Shown one piece after another: positions 21,781-33,290 of a stretch of 64,000 bases of DNA. The DNA lies in contig CM060883.1 in NCBI GenBank assembly GCA_030762935.1, positions 90,774,001 through 90,838,000 on the forward strand, given 5' to 3'. Each line of letters starts with the position of its first letter. Position 1 is the stretch's first letter. A program made the position numbers and the translations under genes. Under the pieces are notes generated by a model. That model was not told the origin of the DNA and made no database searches. It worked only from the letters and a program-made list of their open reading frames with translations. Origin of the DNA: Hymenopus coronatus. Lineage: Eukaryota; Arthropoda; Insecta; Mantodea; Hymenopodidae.

Positions 21781-23960
21781 AATTCTTTGGTTTCAGACAC
21801 TCAGGTAGGAACGGCAAATCATTATGTAGATCGTGAAGCTCAGTAGGGTAATCCACATCAACTTCGAATATATATCCAAGAGAAGCATCTTCTTTTAGTG
21901 TTTCAACATTAATACTATCAGGAGAAACCCATTGAATCCTCCATATGGAAGTGGATGCTGCATAGCCCATCCATATTGGTTATTTGCGTCTTCGTATGTA
22001 GTAAATTGAGTTGGTTTATCAGGATCAAACTCCTCCATGTAGGTGTTGTTAGCCAGGGCATACCGATGAGTCACCTGACATAATCCTCCTCTTATGCCAG
22101 ATTCTACCATGAGAAGCTGCTCTTAATCCAGTAACAATTCTAGCTCAATCCAGGTATATAGAAGCATGGCATTCCAGGTTAGTCCTGGCGATGAAAAGTA
22201 ATGTGCAGGGTCAACTTGATGAGTATTCAATGTTTGCTCTCTGAAGGCTTCAAAAACATCTGCGAGTAGCAGAACATCTGAGGTTAAGTAGAGATCTCTG
22301 TATTCACCCAAGTTTTGAATTTTAAATTGTTCCCATACATTTTTAGCAGTTCGTGGTCTTGATCATGGATTTCCTCTTCATTTAGTCTACTGTAGAACGC
22401 TTCCTTTGGAGGCAAGCACGTTTCTTTCAAAACATACACGACGTGATGTAATCATAGATAAATACTCCTTTACGTGTCACCAAACCAATCTTCTCTTCTC
22501 CAAAGTATATGAATGTCTCAGGAAACGTTGTTAGGGGTTTTGTTAGTTTATCCAAACTTGAACTGAGGAAACGGTATGTATCCGCAAACCGAAGCTTAAT
22601 ACCTCCAACATGCTTCGAGAATAAAATATACTTTTCTTCTCAGCACGGAATCACATCCACTCTTTCACTTGTACAACCTAACTGTTTAACGATGAAATGA
22701 GAATCATATCCGCTTAGGTTGTGCATGAGGGCAGGAACTTCGGTGTTTTGCAGGCTAGATTGCATGCATTATGAAGACTTCCGCGATATTCACCAGTTAA
22801 ATGGTCATGATCCCTAACCTTCCAGTTTTCGTAAGTGAATTTTTTATTACACAAGTAGCATTCAGTTGAAGACTCGAAATCCTCCTGTTGTAGATCCGAT
22901 AGTTTTAGAGGTTTAGTAGATTTGTATATACTGCTAATCTTATTAGCAAGAGACATTAGATAATCCATATATTTCTCAGCAGCATCATATCCTCTGTATA
23001 CATTAGGGACAATAGGAGGATTAGTCTGCAGCTGCTCAACAGATGACGATGGTTTGACGTAAACAGCGAAACTCATTGGGGAATGCTTCTGATAAGCCGT
23101 TGTATAGGAAGCTTCGGGATTAGACTCGCATGAGTAAATTGGACTATGAATACTCTGAAAATCCGCATAGATAACATACGGGAGTTTCAACATCCTTTCT
23201 ACATTTTTAAACTGAATGATAGAGGTTTCCATTGTAGGCATCACTATCCTAGCGATGGCATGCTGCCTGCAGATAATAGCATGTTCCTCCAATTTTTGCA
23301 CTCCACTACGTCCATATCGGTCATCAAAATGAGTGAAGCAACGTTTACATGTGTACACTCGTCCTTTATATATTGTCTTTTGCTCACGGATAAGCTTTTC
23401 AAAGTTCTTGATGTACACATAATGATGCGTAACATTTCCATTACTTAGAGGAAGAAGGTCGCGATGATCAGCTTATTCTTCCTCCACAACCTTTATTGGA
23501 AACACTTCTTTCTTTTCATCCAGTCCAAACACGTTGATAGGTATATTATTTTTACTTTTCAAATGTAGGGATTTTTGACAATGACGTAGGAAACGTGATG
23601 TACGAGAAGTAATATTTTTCTTCGAGTTTCTTGTATTTGTTGACACGTTGAGGATTCTTTTGAATATATTGTGCAAGGATAGCATATAAAAAGCACCGCT
23701 CATCACTATGTTTCTAAGGGTTCACACATGCTTTCTTTGCTTCTATAGATGCAGGTAGAGGAATATAACTGCTTCTACAAAGAGGGTTGTACTTGTTAGT
23801 TCGAAGGCGTACCCCCTGCAAGCAGAGCCCAATTGCTTCCGTTAAGTTGTGATTCATCCATTCCAGCATACAGTTTCTTGAATTTCGTCGAATCTATAAA
23901 GGGTCCGTTTTTATAACTTCTAAACTAAGAGTGTTATATAGCTTAAATAAATATGCACAT
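20752..23960 (-). pseudogene. Protein-primed-type family B DNA polymerase (Polinton/adintovirus class), left copy, broken
   Basis: Replicative polymerase of Polinton/adintovirus-type elements. Traces begin at about 23,960. 22,714-23,418 holds a zinc-finger-like CKRCFTHFDDRYGR, the exonuclease motif YVIYADFQSI (residues 81-90 of that ORF; Gln where Glu is usual) and an endonuclease VII-like zinc module (CYLCNKKF, then VRDHDHLTGEYRG). 22,123-22,311 has LTSDVLLLADVF. 21,895-22,110 has motif A-like ANNQYGWAM. 21,023-21,970 has motif B KLFNNAMFGK (residues 135-144) and motif C YMDTDSF (234-240). The C-terminus continues in another frame to a stop at 20,752. At least seven frame changes or stops make it non-functional. 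Its 5' part is lost near 23,960. Confidence 0.92.
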
Positions 23961-24940
23961 TACGGGCAAATATTTGGATATTAAACTGGTTAATAACTTT
24001 ATAAAATGAACATGGGTTCAATTCCCGTCCTTTCATGACAATCCTTTTTTGGATTTCATGTGCACTGCAACTTTTAAAGCTGAATAATCCCTGGAGCGTG
24101 TGTATAAATGTATTAATATGCTGAATTAGCTATATACAACAACCTGATTTGTACGGTCTAGACTTCGAATACCGAAAACTTGGAGAAAATGCAATTAAAT
24201 TAAATAGTACTTTTACTCATTGGGAATGTGGTTACAATTCTGCCCTGTGGCTATGTAGGAAAGCGAAAACCTAATAATTAGTGACAATATGAGGAAAACC
24301 GGACTTTTAGAGGAAGGAAGATGTACCAACCAATTGGATAACGTTTATGTGGGAACAACAGGATAATGGACCAGAGGCTTCGAACTTGACTTGTAAAACA
24401 CTAGAAAAAATGGAAGTGTGTAGATGTAGGGATTCATGAGCTAAAAATATATTAAAATATACAAAAACAAGCGACTGACATAATTTAACGTCTTAAAGGT
24501 TCTAAAATATGGGTGTTGTTCTAGTGTGGGGAGTGAATACAGTTGGTCTAGCTGCTGTCCTTCTATCGCGGGTAGTGGATGGTATGGAAGGAGAGCATGA
24601 TGAATCAAGAATAGGCAGGCTGAAAACAAGGTTTATAGGAAGGAGGTGATGTTAAATAGCGACGTATGAGGTTGGGAAGAACATGCAGGGGGAGGGGTTA
24701 AAACATGAAAACTGGTTTTAGGGAGGGGAATGTAGATGTATTAACCTGTCGGACGGCTTTTATGAGGAACAACAACAGGAAATGATTGTTGAACTTACAA
24801 CTGTACATGCTTAATCCTCGATTATATTATAATACATTGATTTATGCAGATAAAAGTATATAACGCTATACCATTTATTAAAACATGCAAAAAGACATGT
24901 GTCACACATATCATTTAAATTCTTAAAGGTTCTAAAATAT
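23961..24940. other. Spacer between the two polymerase copies
   Basis: No coding signal was recognised. The 20-mer CTTAAAGGTTCTAAAATATG occurs twice, at 24,492-24,511 and 24,922-24,941, with weaker similarity to its left, so part of the spacer is an old direct duplication of about 430-bp period. A tRNA-like GGGTTCAATTCCCGTCC lies near 24,012. Confidence 0.5.
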
Positions 24941-24994
24941 GAGGACTAACTCGATCAGGAAACGCAGAAAAACCAGGGAAATGGCATTGCTTAA

Positions 24995-25066
24995 GTCACG
25001 TGACCTCCTCACAGTCCGTGCCGTTGGTATAAATAGGAGGAGTTGTCTATAGCAGGTCTTCATTGC
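24995..25066 (+). promoter_or_regulatory. Core promoter of the right polymerase copy (E-box, TATA, initiator)
   Basis: A perfect 10-bp palindrome GTCACGTGAC containing the E-box CACGTG (24,995-25,004) is followed by TATAAATA at 25,028-25,035. An initiator-like TTCATT places the likely start at about 25,062, 34 bases from the TATA box. The ATG of the zinc-finger ORF follows at 25,199. Spacing and order fit an RNA polymerase II promoter. Confidence 0.6.
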
Positions 25067-25198
25067 GGCAGTTTGCTTCGAGTCGAGTATATTAGCTCCT
25101 CTTAGAGAAACTAGCTATCAATTGCGACAAGAACGTGTTAGGGTGAAAAAAGTTCTGTCCTTTTTATCATACTCAGAAGTATTTATCAGGTTGAAGAC

Positions 25199-25459
25199 AT
25201 GCAGAAAGCTACATTCAGCGAGGTATCTACGAATTCTACTTCTGACTGTAGTTGCATTAAGTGTGGCAAAAGCTTTTTAAGGAATTATGACAAGAGGCGG
25301 CATGAAATAAATTGTGGACAAATCTTCAAATGTAGACACTGTGCTACAATCTTCGGGAACAGCTACAATAGTAGTCGACATGAAGAGCATTGCGGTGCTG
25401 GCATGGTTCGGAAGCAAACAACCTACCAGACACCAACTACTGACTACAATGGAGAATGA
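25199..25459 (+). pseudogene. N-terminal zinc-finger segment of the right polymerase gene
   Basis: 86 residues starting MQKATFSEVS. Two C2-H-C-type fingers are visible: CIKCGKSFLRNYDKRRHEIN...C (about residues 20-39) and CRHCATIFGNSYNSSRHEEHC (about 42-62). Paired fingers of this kind head the long polymerase proteins of arthropod Polinton/adintovirus-type elements. A stop at 25,457 separates it from the next coding piece, which resumes in another frame, so the gene is broken. The left copy has lost this part. Confidence 0.75.
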
Positions 25460-25538
25460 ATGTGACATGAAAGAATATGAGACGTAGTTTGAAGGACGTC
25501 TTAAATCTTACTTTATCCGATGCAATTCAAGCAAGGAC

Positions 25539-26842
25539 ATGAAGACGTATCTACAGGAAGCTAAACATAGGATTACACAATCAGTTCAAAAAGAGCTCCC
25601 CATCCATAAAGCTGTGAAGATTGACCTGTTAGTGGAATGCCGGTTTGTTAACAGTGTTGGAGAAACTACAGACAAGACCTTCAACACCTGGAATCAGGTA
25701 GTATTTCTAGAAACTGATTTAGACACCATATTAGAGACGAAATTTAAGAAACTGGTTAGCTGAAATGGATGAATCACAACTTAAAGGAAGCAATTGCGCT
25801 CTGCTTGCTGAGGACGGGGTAAAGAAACTAATTGTTCACCTTGTAAGCAGGAAGAAGTACGTTGTCCATTACCTCACGTTAAAACAGGCACTCTCGCATG
25901 GACTACGACTAACAAACATCCATCGTGTGCTACACTTTCAACAATCGTGCTGGTTAAAACCTTACATAGCGTTTAATAACAAGCAGAGGCAACAGGCTAG
26001 AAATGACTTTGAAAAGGACCTGTACAAACTCTTCAATAACGCTATGTTTGGAAAAACCACGGAGAATATACGAAATCCAATGGATATACGTCTTGTGATA
26101 AACGAGAAAACATTGGAAAACCTGATTTCTAAGCCTACATTCATGGATAGAAGTATATATGGACCTAACCTAGCAGCTGTTCATATGGCCTCACGGCAGA
26201 TTATATTCAACAAGCCAATGTACATTGGAATGAGCGTGTTGAATATCTCAAAAACTCTCATGTACTCATATCAATATGATGTGCTATTGCCATATTATGG
26301 GACTGCAAACCTGAAGCTTATGTACATGGATACGGACTCCTTCATTCATCGAGTTACAATAGCTGACATATACCAGGACAAAATGCAATTTCTTGAACAT
26401 CTGGATACATCTGATTATCCTGCAAGTCACATGTGCCACTCCACACAGAACAAAAAAGTGTTGGGAAAGTTTAAAGATGAAGCTAATGGTAAAATCATCC
26501 AACGTTTTGTCGGACTGAGACCTAAGATGTATGCTCTCGACATTGTTGGAGGAATGATAAAAAAAGATTAAAGGTATAAAACGAAGCCCTATTAAGCAGT
26601 ACATCACATTCGACAGTTATGTAGATTGTCTTAAAAACAGCGAAATAATAAGAACTCCTATTAATTTGATCATGTCACAACAGCATAACGTTTCGTCTGT
26701 AAAAGTCAACAAAATCGCACTATCGCCTCATGATGATAAAAGAGTGATTGCTGATGATGGAATATCAAACTATGCTTATGGTCACTACAAAGTTGTGAAG
26801 GTATCAAGAGAGAATACTACATGTACAACTCACCATCGGTAA
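25539..26842 (+). pseudogene. Family B DNA polymerase, right copy, internally deleted
   Basis: 25,539-25,763 encodes the region after the zinc fingers (FNTWNQVVFLETDLDTIL). 25,765-26,571 then reads MDESQLKGSNCALLAEDG, and about residue 17 jumps directly into the polymerase C-terminal domain at VKKLIVHLVS. The left copy shows that exonuclease, endonuclease VII-like and motif A sequences normally lie between, so about 2 kb is deleted at about 25,812. Motif B (KLFNNAMFGK) and motif C (YMDTDSF, 26,323-26,343) are retained. After the stop at 26,569 coding resemblance continues one frame over (VNKIALSPHDDKRVIADDGI) to a stop at about 26,840. It cannot be an active polymerase. Confidence 0.9.
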
Positions 26843-27146
26843 CGAGAAAGAAAATTGAAGTTTACTCTGCGAACGCTCCCATGCACCTAGTAAAAGACAC
26901 ACAAATATAGAAGAATAAGAAGAATAAGAATGAGGCTCGGCGGGAACTCTGTATTTAGAATAAATTTCTAATGCTGGTCTCAAGCCCAGATAAAAGAGGA
27001 GAGACGCCTAACCTCACATGCTAGATATCTTTATATAATAACTAGAATCTAAAAACTGCTAACAGTGAGTCAGAAGATATGCTCAACGCTTCAACAAAAA
27101 CAACATCAAATGTCTATATCATTGTTCTAGAGAAGAAAAAAATCTT
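25812..27146 (+). repeat. Right arm of the DNA polymerase inverted duplication
   Basis: Near-identical reverse complement of 20,458-21,780, running from the internal deletion joint to the tip ATTGTTCTAGAGAAGAAAAA. Similarity stops where the next repeat family starts. Confidence 0.92.
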
Positions 27147-27399
27147 GAATAAAAGAAAATAGATCGTAAAAAACTACAAAACACGAGGAATCATAATGTT
27201 TACTAAACTGTTAACACTTAGACAACAAAGGCTTAGGTCACTTTTCTAATGGCAGCCTAGGAAGAGATACGTCATACAAAAAGAGAAATAAAAAAAGATG
27301 GAGACACGAAAAGTTAGGTTATGTTGGATTTGCAACCTAAGTAAGGCTGTAAACCGTACTAACATACCCCTTGCTTCAAAAGTTATCATATGATCATCC

Positions 27400-28835
27400 G
27401 AAAAGGATATATACTATGGCTCTTAAAGGACATCAAAAAACTGACACAGAATACAGAAATGATCATAATAAAAATATGACAAAACTATAAAATACTACAT
27501 AGTCTATAAAAACAATCAGATCATCCTGAAACATATGAAAATTCTGTAAAACATAGTAAATGGTGAGAAAAATATCTGAAACACCGAAAAACGATTAAAT
27601 CAATTACTGCAAAAAATGATCAAAGTTTTGTAGAAACCACATAAACTAGCACACAATTACATACATTATTAACAACATTAAGAAAAGGGATCTACAAGGT
27701 CGCATGAAAAAGACACTTAAAGTGCTAAAAATGTCGTCATTACACCTTCGACACCGTCGCAAAGTTATTAAAGACCTTCCGAAAAATACATTTTAAGTGA
27801 GTTGAAATATCTATTGCCTGAGAGTTTGACACTATTCTATAGTTCTGAATACCTTAAAAGTCGTAAATGACATGTAAGGAGACAAAAAGCACTACAAAAC
27901 ACTACAACATTCTGCTAAGTAGACTCAAAATGTGCTAGAATGTCTATAAAAGTGTTACAAGCATTAGAAATCACTGCAAAATTATTAAAAATATGAGCAA
28001 AGACGTCTGAAAGAAGCCTAAAATGCCAGCTTTAAAGTCTTAAATACCTCACAAAATGGCGTGAAATCGGTTAAAAAGAGCTAAAATGTATGATAAGTAC
28101 CCTGAAGCTAGCGGATCTAGAGACCTAAACACCCTCCAAATGGAATGAAGTGCCATTAAAATCATACTACTCAACAGTGACAATGATACAAATCACCAAT
28201 AAAATCCTGAAAAATGTATGTGAAACACTGAAGAAATAAGACTAAAACATACTAAAAGACTTATAAAAGCGTCAAAAATCAATAAAAACACTGCAAAATA
28301 ATGCACAATATGAGCAAAAACGTCTGAAAAAGCCTAAAATACCAGCTTTAGAGTCTTAAATACCACACAAAATGGCGTGAAATTGGTTAAAAAGAGCTAA
28401 AATATTGGATAGAAACCCTGAAACTAGCTGACCTAGAGACCTAAACACCCTCCAAATGACATGAAATGTCATTAAAAAGCATTCGAAACAGTTGCGCTAA
28501 CACTCAAAAAACTTAGAAAGGACTTATAAATGTTCTCTACACATTCAAAAAGGAGAGCAAAACACTGCAAAATAATGATAAAAAAGTCTTCAGTCAACAT
28601 CCTACAATTGAAAAAGCTTTAAAGAAGACAAAACCTAGGAAAAACCATAAAAATAACTGATAAACAAAGCAAAAGACCGTGAAAGGGACACCAAAGGACT
28701 GAAGAATACATCTTATACTCTGAGCCTAGGTTAGGTTCCCCTTTTTCCTTAAATTCCCTATCTCTAGCTCTAGCCCTGAGCTCTCGCTAGAGACTCCCCC
28801 GCTCCTTGAATTCCCTATCTTTCTCATGTATGGGC
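27400..28835. repeat. A-rich interspersed repeat with internal ~317-bp duplication (copy 1)
   Basis: Words such as ATGAGCAAAAACGTCTGAAA, CCTAAAATACCAGCTTTAGA and AAATGGCGTGAAATTGGTTA recur at an offset of about 317 bp (27,995 and 28,310). The right part (GAGCCTAGGTTAGGTTCCCC ... CTCCTTGAATTCCCT) reappears at the end of a second copy at 46.56-47.54 kb. No ORF is credible. Confidence 0.8.
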
Positions 28836-28876
28836 ATTAGCCCCTGTGCTAGGATCCCTATATTTTAACTACTAAT

Positions 28877-29127
28877 GTTTATATTGAATTTTCTATGACC
28901 AGCCTTTGAAGATCTCTTCATTGTGGATGAATTTGGCTGAATTATGCATAAATACTAAACCGTAAGAGATTGACAAAAACTTACTGTACAAAAATGTAGA
29001 TCTCTCCAAAACACACAATGTCTGTCCTTTACGTTTGTGTTGTGGAGTTAATTATTTCCGAGATATTCCTTGTTATTATTTCAATTTAAAGAACTTAAAG
29101 TTTTCTCGGAGAGAAACTGTTCATTTT
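28877..29127 (-). repeat. Family P repeat, reverse copy, remainder of the copy cut at 20,457
   Basis: Starts mid-consensus with TTGAATTTTCTATGACCAGC and AACCGTAAGAGATTGACAAA, the part of the consensus that should follow the end of the 19,931-20,457 fragment. It is cut at about 29,127 by the next reverse copy. Confidence 0.78.
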
Positions 29128-30196
29128 TACTTTTTTTACACGTAATATGTACATAGCACAGAGAAGGTATTGTATTGCATCAAAAAATTCGATACCGAGA
29201 TTTTACCCGAAACGGAAATGCATGTTATAGAGCCCCCTGAATGCAAAAAAAAAAAAAAAAAAAACATTTTTAGAAAAATGTCTGTGTCTGTCTGTGTATG
29301 TATCTGTGTGTATTTGTATGTCTGAGGACAGCATAACTCAAAACCGAAAAGACCGTTAAAGACCAAACTTGGTATTTAAGTTGGTATCTTCCAAGGATGC
29401 GACACGAAGATTTTCAAGAAAATCTCATCACCCTTTACATGGAATAATTTTCGAAAATTTTGATTTTCTCAAAAATGGCTGTATCGATTTTGATTAAAAT
29501 ACCACATACTTAAGTTATTTTCATCACAAAAAAAAATGAACATCTTGAATTTATTGGCAGTAAATTTTGAAGACCTGTTTATTCTGGATGAATTTTGCTG
29601 AATTTTGAATAACTGGTAAACCGTAATAAATAGACAAAAATGTATTACAAAAATATAGATTTTGTTAAAACTCACAATTTGTGTTATATATCTACATTTT
29701 TTTATACATGGAGTTCAGCGTTTTCGAGATTCCTTGATATTAGTTTCAGTTTAAAAATACTTCAATTGATCTCATACGGGAACTTATCAACTTCCGGCCA
29801 CACAAAGAAACGGATTTCAATCCCATAGAAACCATATTTTAAAATATTTGACTGTCCGTTTAATCTAATGTATTCCGTTGTTCCCCTTCTACTTACAAGG
29901 AACTAAGTAATAAAATCGTTTTTGCTAGTGTTTCTCGAAGCAAATGTTTTTCTTTTGTTTCACTCCCGGCCGAGCATTGAAGCGAATTGCAACGACAATC
30001 GCATAACGACAGCTTTTAAAGCATTTGACTATCGTTTTAGCATAGCATGCTTAGTATTCTTCTACTAATAATTAACTAAGTAATAAGAACAGTCTGCTAA
30101 TGCTTATCTCGATTAGCATGGTGTACAAGGAAGAATAATCTTTAGTAAGAAGTTTGTTTGCTAGAGAAAGTCATGTGAGTGCAACTATACAGATTT
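29128..30196 (-). repeat. Family P repeat, reverse copy, possibly chimeric
   Basis: Starts TTTACTTTTTTTACACGTAA, has (TG)n at about 29,280-29,325, and ends GAGAAAGTCATGTGAGTGCA near 30,185. The 'GCATTTGACTATCG' and 'AAGTAATAA' blocks appear twice (about 29,840-29,915 and 30,015-30,090), so two copies may be fused. Confidence 0.83.
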
Positions 30197-31009
30197 TTTT
30201 TCTCATTGAGGTTAGTTTCCGGTCTATTCAGGATGTGTCACGTATTGGCACTCCCCTTTTTTGTCTCTCCGCAATTTCAGGTTTGCTGGAAGGAAACGAT
30301 TAAGGTGTGTGGATAGAATAGAAACTCCCCGGACAGTGCGCATTCCGTAGAACAAAATTGAGTAACAGGAAAGCAGTTTTGTTCTTTCTGTGGCAGCCAT
30401 AACGGCGACATTCTAGCTGCTTTATGAATCATTGTTACCTTCGCTACTATAGATACACGTACTACATTAAGTAAGCTACAAAACTTGGCCGCCAGGCGCA
30501 CAGTCCGTCTCCCGGTCACGTACTGTACGCTTGGCTGGCAGTCCCAAGACCCGTCACCCAGTCACACTTGCGTGGGCTTAAAATAAAATCCCAAATCACA
30601 TTGACAATTATCAAAGTGAGCACAAAACATAGGTACCTTATCACAGGAGATGTTGAAAATTCTTGAACAACAGTAACCCTTTATGGTTTTTCGAGATGAT
30701 CGTTCTAACTTTTCTCCGACTTAGTCTAATGTCTGCTCCATAAGCATATGCCTGTTTACCTTCCATTGGTCCCGTCTTCAATTTAGTTCCTTTCCTACAA
30801 GATGATGTAAGCATATACATATCGACATAAACACTCTTTGTGCTACTGTATACCGCATTTTCAAAGCGCATCCCTAATGTTATTCACGTGTGACCTGGAT
30901 TAGAACAGAGGAAACATTGACGCACGTGTAAGACTGACAGTACAGATGTAAAACGCGTCTACAGGGAAATGCAGTGAAGGCCACCCGGGCCGTTTCTTAA
31001 CGGCCAAGT
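30197..31009. other. Unassigned stretch with two minus-strand ORFs
   Basis: ORFs at 30,277-30,519 and 30,641-30,871 (minus) are moderately GC-rich and basic but not recognised. No repeat was identified. This could be host sequence or an old element, and the evidence does not decide. Confidence 0.3.
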
Positions 31010-31287
31010 TTTGTAACAAACATACTGTATAAAATAAGTAGAGGGAGTTTTATATAGTATTGATATTTCGCCGGAGACATGCTCTGAACCTCCCTGAAAA
31101 GTCCCCAAAATATAAAATGGTTCGTGTATGTATATAAACGCCATAACCTTAAATATACGAAACTAGGGTTTAAATTGTGGATCTCCCAACGTTGCGACAA
31201 GGAGGATTTTCAAGAAACTCTCCCACCCGGTTGACAATTCTTTGTTATCTTTTACTACCTCAGAAATGACTGATTAAAATATCATAT
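31010..31287 (-). repeat. Family P repeat, diverged reverse fragment
   Basis: Contains ATTGATATTTCGCCGGAGAC, TTAAATTGTGGATCTCCCAA and GATTTTCAAGAAACTCTCCC in consensus order, ending ATTAAAATATCATATACG where a mariner-like element begins. Confidence 0.65.
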
Positions 31288-32049
31288 ACGAGGGACATCC
31301 ACAAAGCGACAAACGATTATTCATTACTAAATAATAACGAAATACGAGTATATCAACCCAAAACTTTATTTACAAAGTTACAGTACCTTACTCTACTTCT
31401 CAACGTAATCGCCATTCTGTCGAGACATTTATTGTCTCGTGATACGAGATTTTCAAGGACGATGTTATACTTTTCTACCACCAAAGAATTTATTCGTTTT
31501 TTGAATGCATAAAATGTTCGGCCAATCGAATTTAATAGGCAAATAACGCAAGGGTATGGTGATAATGCAATGAATGAATTTTCAGTGAGGAATTGACATT
31601 ATTTACGAGTAATCAAGGAAGAAACGGTGTTTACGATAAAGACCGAAGTTTTTTTTTTTTTTTTTGGTAGTGTTTAACGCCCGCTTTAACTACTTATGGC
31701 TCCATAGGCGGAAGACCGGAGTGGAAGTTCATCAGTCGCTATGGAGGAGTTGAAAGCAAATGTTGATAAAAGAATTGAGAAAAAAGCGGTGTTTCACTTT
31801 GGACACCGTACTGGATCTAAAAGATTTCCCAATCATGTAGACCTCAAAGTGTCAGTGACAGATCTTTAGCGGTGGAAGAGAATAAAAACTAAACGGTACC
31901 ACGTGCCAATAAATACCGTAATAGTGATGACGAGTACGTTGAGCAACACAATAAAATACTATAACTTTGTAAATAAAGTTTTGTGCTGATAGCCTTCGTC
32001 ATTGTTTAGTTATGTCAAATAGTCTGACACTTTCTGGATGTCCCTCGAT
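31288..32049 (-). mobile_element. Mariner-like element, third copy, with a SINE fragment inside
   Basis: ACGAGGGACATCCACAAAGC at the left end and GACACTTTCTGGATGTCCCT at the right end are inverted. The interior matches the 7.6- and 10.4-kb copies (GTTATACTTTTCTACCACCA). At 31,650-31,716 a poly-T run plus GGTAGTGTTTAACGCCCGCT is a SINE 3' end inserted on the minus strand. Confidence 0.75.
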
Positions 32050-32084
32050 TTAAGCCACTCTATTGCAATAAAATATATTATATC

Positions 32085-32165
32085 TTGAATTTCGATTTTT
32101 TGGATGAAATGCAATGTCATCTCTATGCACTAAGTACGTAGAACGCGTAGAGAAAGTAAAAACGA
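32085..32165 (+). repeat. Family P repeat, 3'-end fragment
   Basis: GAATTTCGATTTTTTGGATG ... CATCTCTATGCACTAAGTAC ... GCGTAGAGAAAGTAAAAA is the terminal ~80 bp of a forward copy. Confidence 0.7.
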
Positions 32166-32521
32166 AGTAAAGCTCCAGATAAGATTGAATGGTAACATTT
32201 AAGTGTGAAATACAATTATATTTCAGATCTACAATCATAAATTTAACAAAGGTTAGAGCATTTATATAGTTTTGCACACAGTGTAATAGAGTGGGCAAAA
32301 GGAGTTTAGATTACCACTAAAGCTAACTTTCCACTATGACAACATTGACGGAAAGTGGATCAAAAAGCACTAACGTCCAGATAACAATTCATTTTCCGTC
32401 TTATTCAAAACAAAATATATGATTTAATATTATTGGACATATTATATGTAAAATGTTGAAGAGTAAATACTCCTCGATACTATCGAAACCAATATAGAAA
32501 TTCTTACTTATATTCTCTGCA

Positions 32522-32835
32522 TTTAAACAGCCCACAATGGGCCCGGCCGTTGCCTCCCCCAACTGGGCCCAGGACAGGCGTCATGGATGGGGCGCAGTAC
32601 TGGAGGGTGAGACTATTTAGCACCTCGAGTCCCTCCGGGCCGGTTAATGCGGTCCTCTCAACCTGGAGCTGCTACTTCTCCATGAAGTAGCTCCTCGATT
32701 CGCTCCCCAAGAACCTCATGAGGCTGAGTGCACCCAGGACCAGGAAATATCCCCACGCCGGTATCGGCAATCGAACCCAGGTCTCACGCTTGGCAAGTAG
32801 CCGCGCTACCATCGCACTAAGGAGACGACCTCTTT
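32522..32835 (-). repeat. tRNA-derived SINE, another family
   Basis: On the minus strand the head reads CTTAGTGCGATGGTAGCGCG (A-box region) and then CTGGGTTCGATTGCCG (B box), about 32,760-32,825. A GC-rich body with CCCGGAGGGACTCGAGGTGC follows. It is much more GC-rich than its surroundings and unlike the 33.05-kb family. Confidence 0.75.
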
Positions 32836-33052
32836 GCATTTAGCATCTCTATTATATAGAGCAGTGTGCCGTTTCCATTTTATAAGTTTAACCACATGAG
32901 ATAGGCTCTACTGTGCTGGTGACAGCATGTTTGTTAGTTCCAATTAGACTCCCCTGAGTCGCGTTTTCAACTGCTAAATTCGGAGTACAGCTGGTAGCCA
33001 ATATGGCAATGGGCAACGGTCATACCACAGTACTTTGCATCCTGCCCCTTCG

Positions 33053-33290
33053 ATCGCGACATGGCCGAGTAGTTAGACCACTCGTCTGTCGTCTAGAGAG
33101 ACCGGGTTCGATCCCAAGCGAACGCACGTGAGATTTGTGGTGGACAAAGCGGCGCAAGGGCAGGTTTTCTGCGGGTTCTCCGGTTTCTCCCACCATCACC
33201 ATCACCTGTTCTCCATCTTCATCCCATGTATTATCAGTGCCATCGCCTGCGGTGCCATAGTAAACGCAGGCGTTAAAGACTACCATAAGA
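33053..33290 (+). repeat. tRNA-derived SINE, near full length
   Basis: A box ATGGCCGAGTAGTTAGACC, B box GGGTTCGATCCC at about 33,105, GGTGGACAAAGCGGCGCAAG, the TTCTCCGGTTTCTCCC core, and 3' end GCCTGCGGTGCCATAGTAAA...CGTTAAAGACTA. The core resembles the conserved central domains described in several invertebrate SINE superfamilies; which one cannot be settled here. The overlapping ORFs at 33,020-33,388 are artefacts. Confidence 0.88.

Noticed and set aside
20752..23960. Host replicative or mitochondrial DNA polymerase gene
   Set aside because: YMDTDSF plus the endonuclease VII-like module and zinc-finger N-terminus belong to the mobile/viral protein-primed polymerases; the gene is also duplicated and broken.
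33053..33140. tRNA gene (A and B boxes with good spacing)
   Set aside because: The sequence continues into a shared SINE body and tail seen in several other copies, and no complete cloverleaf 3' half is evident.
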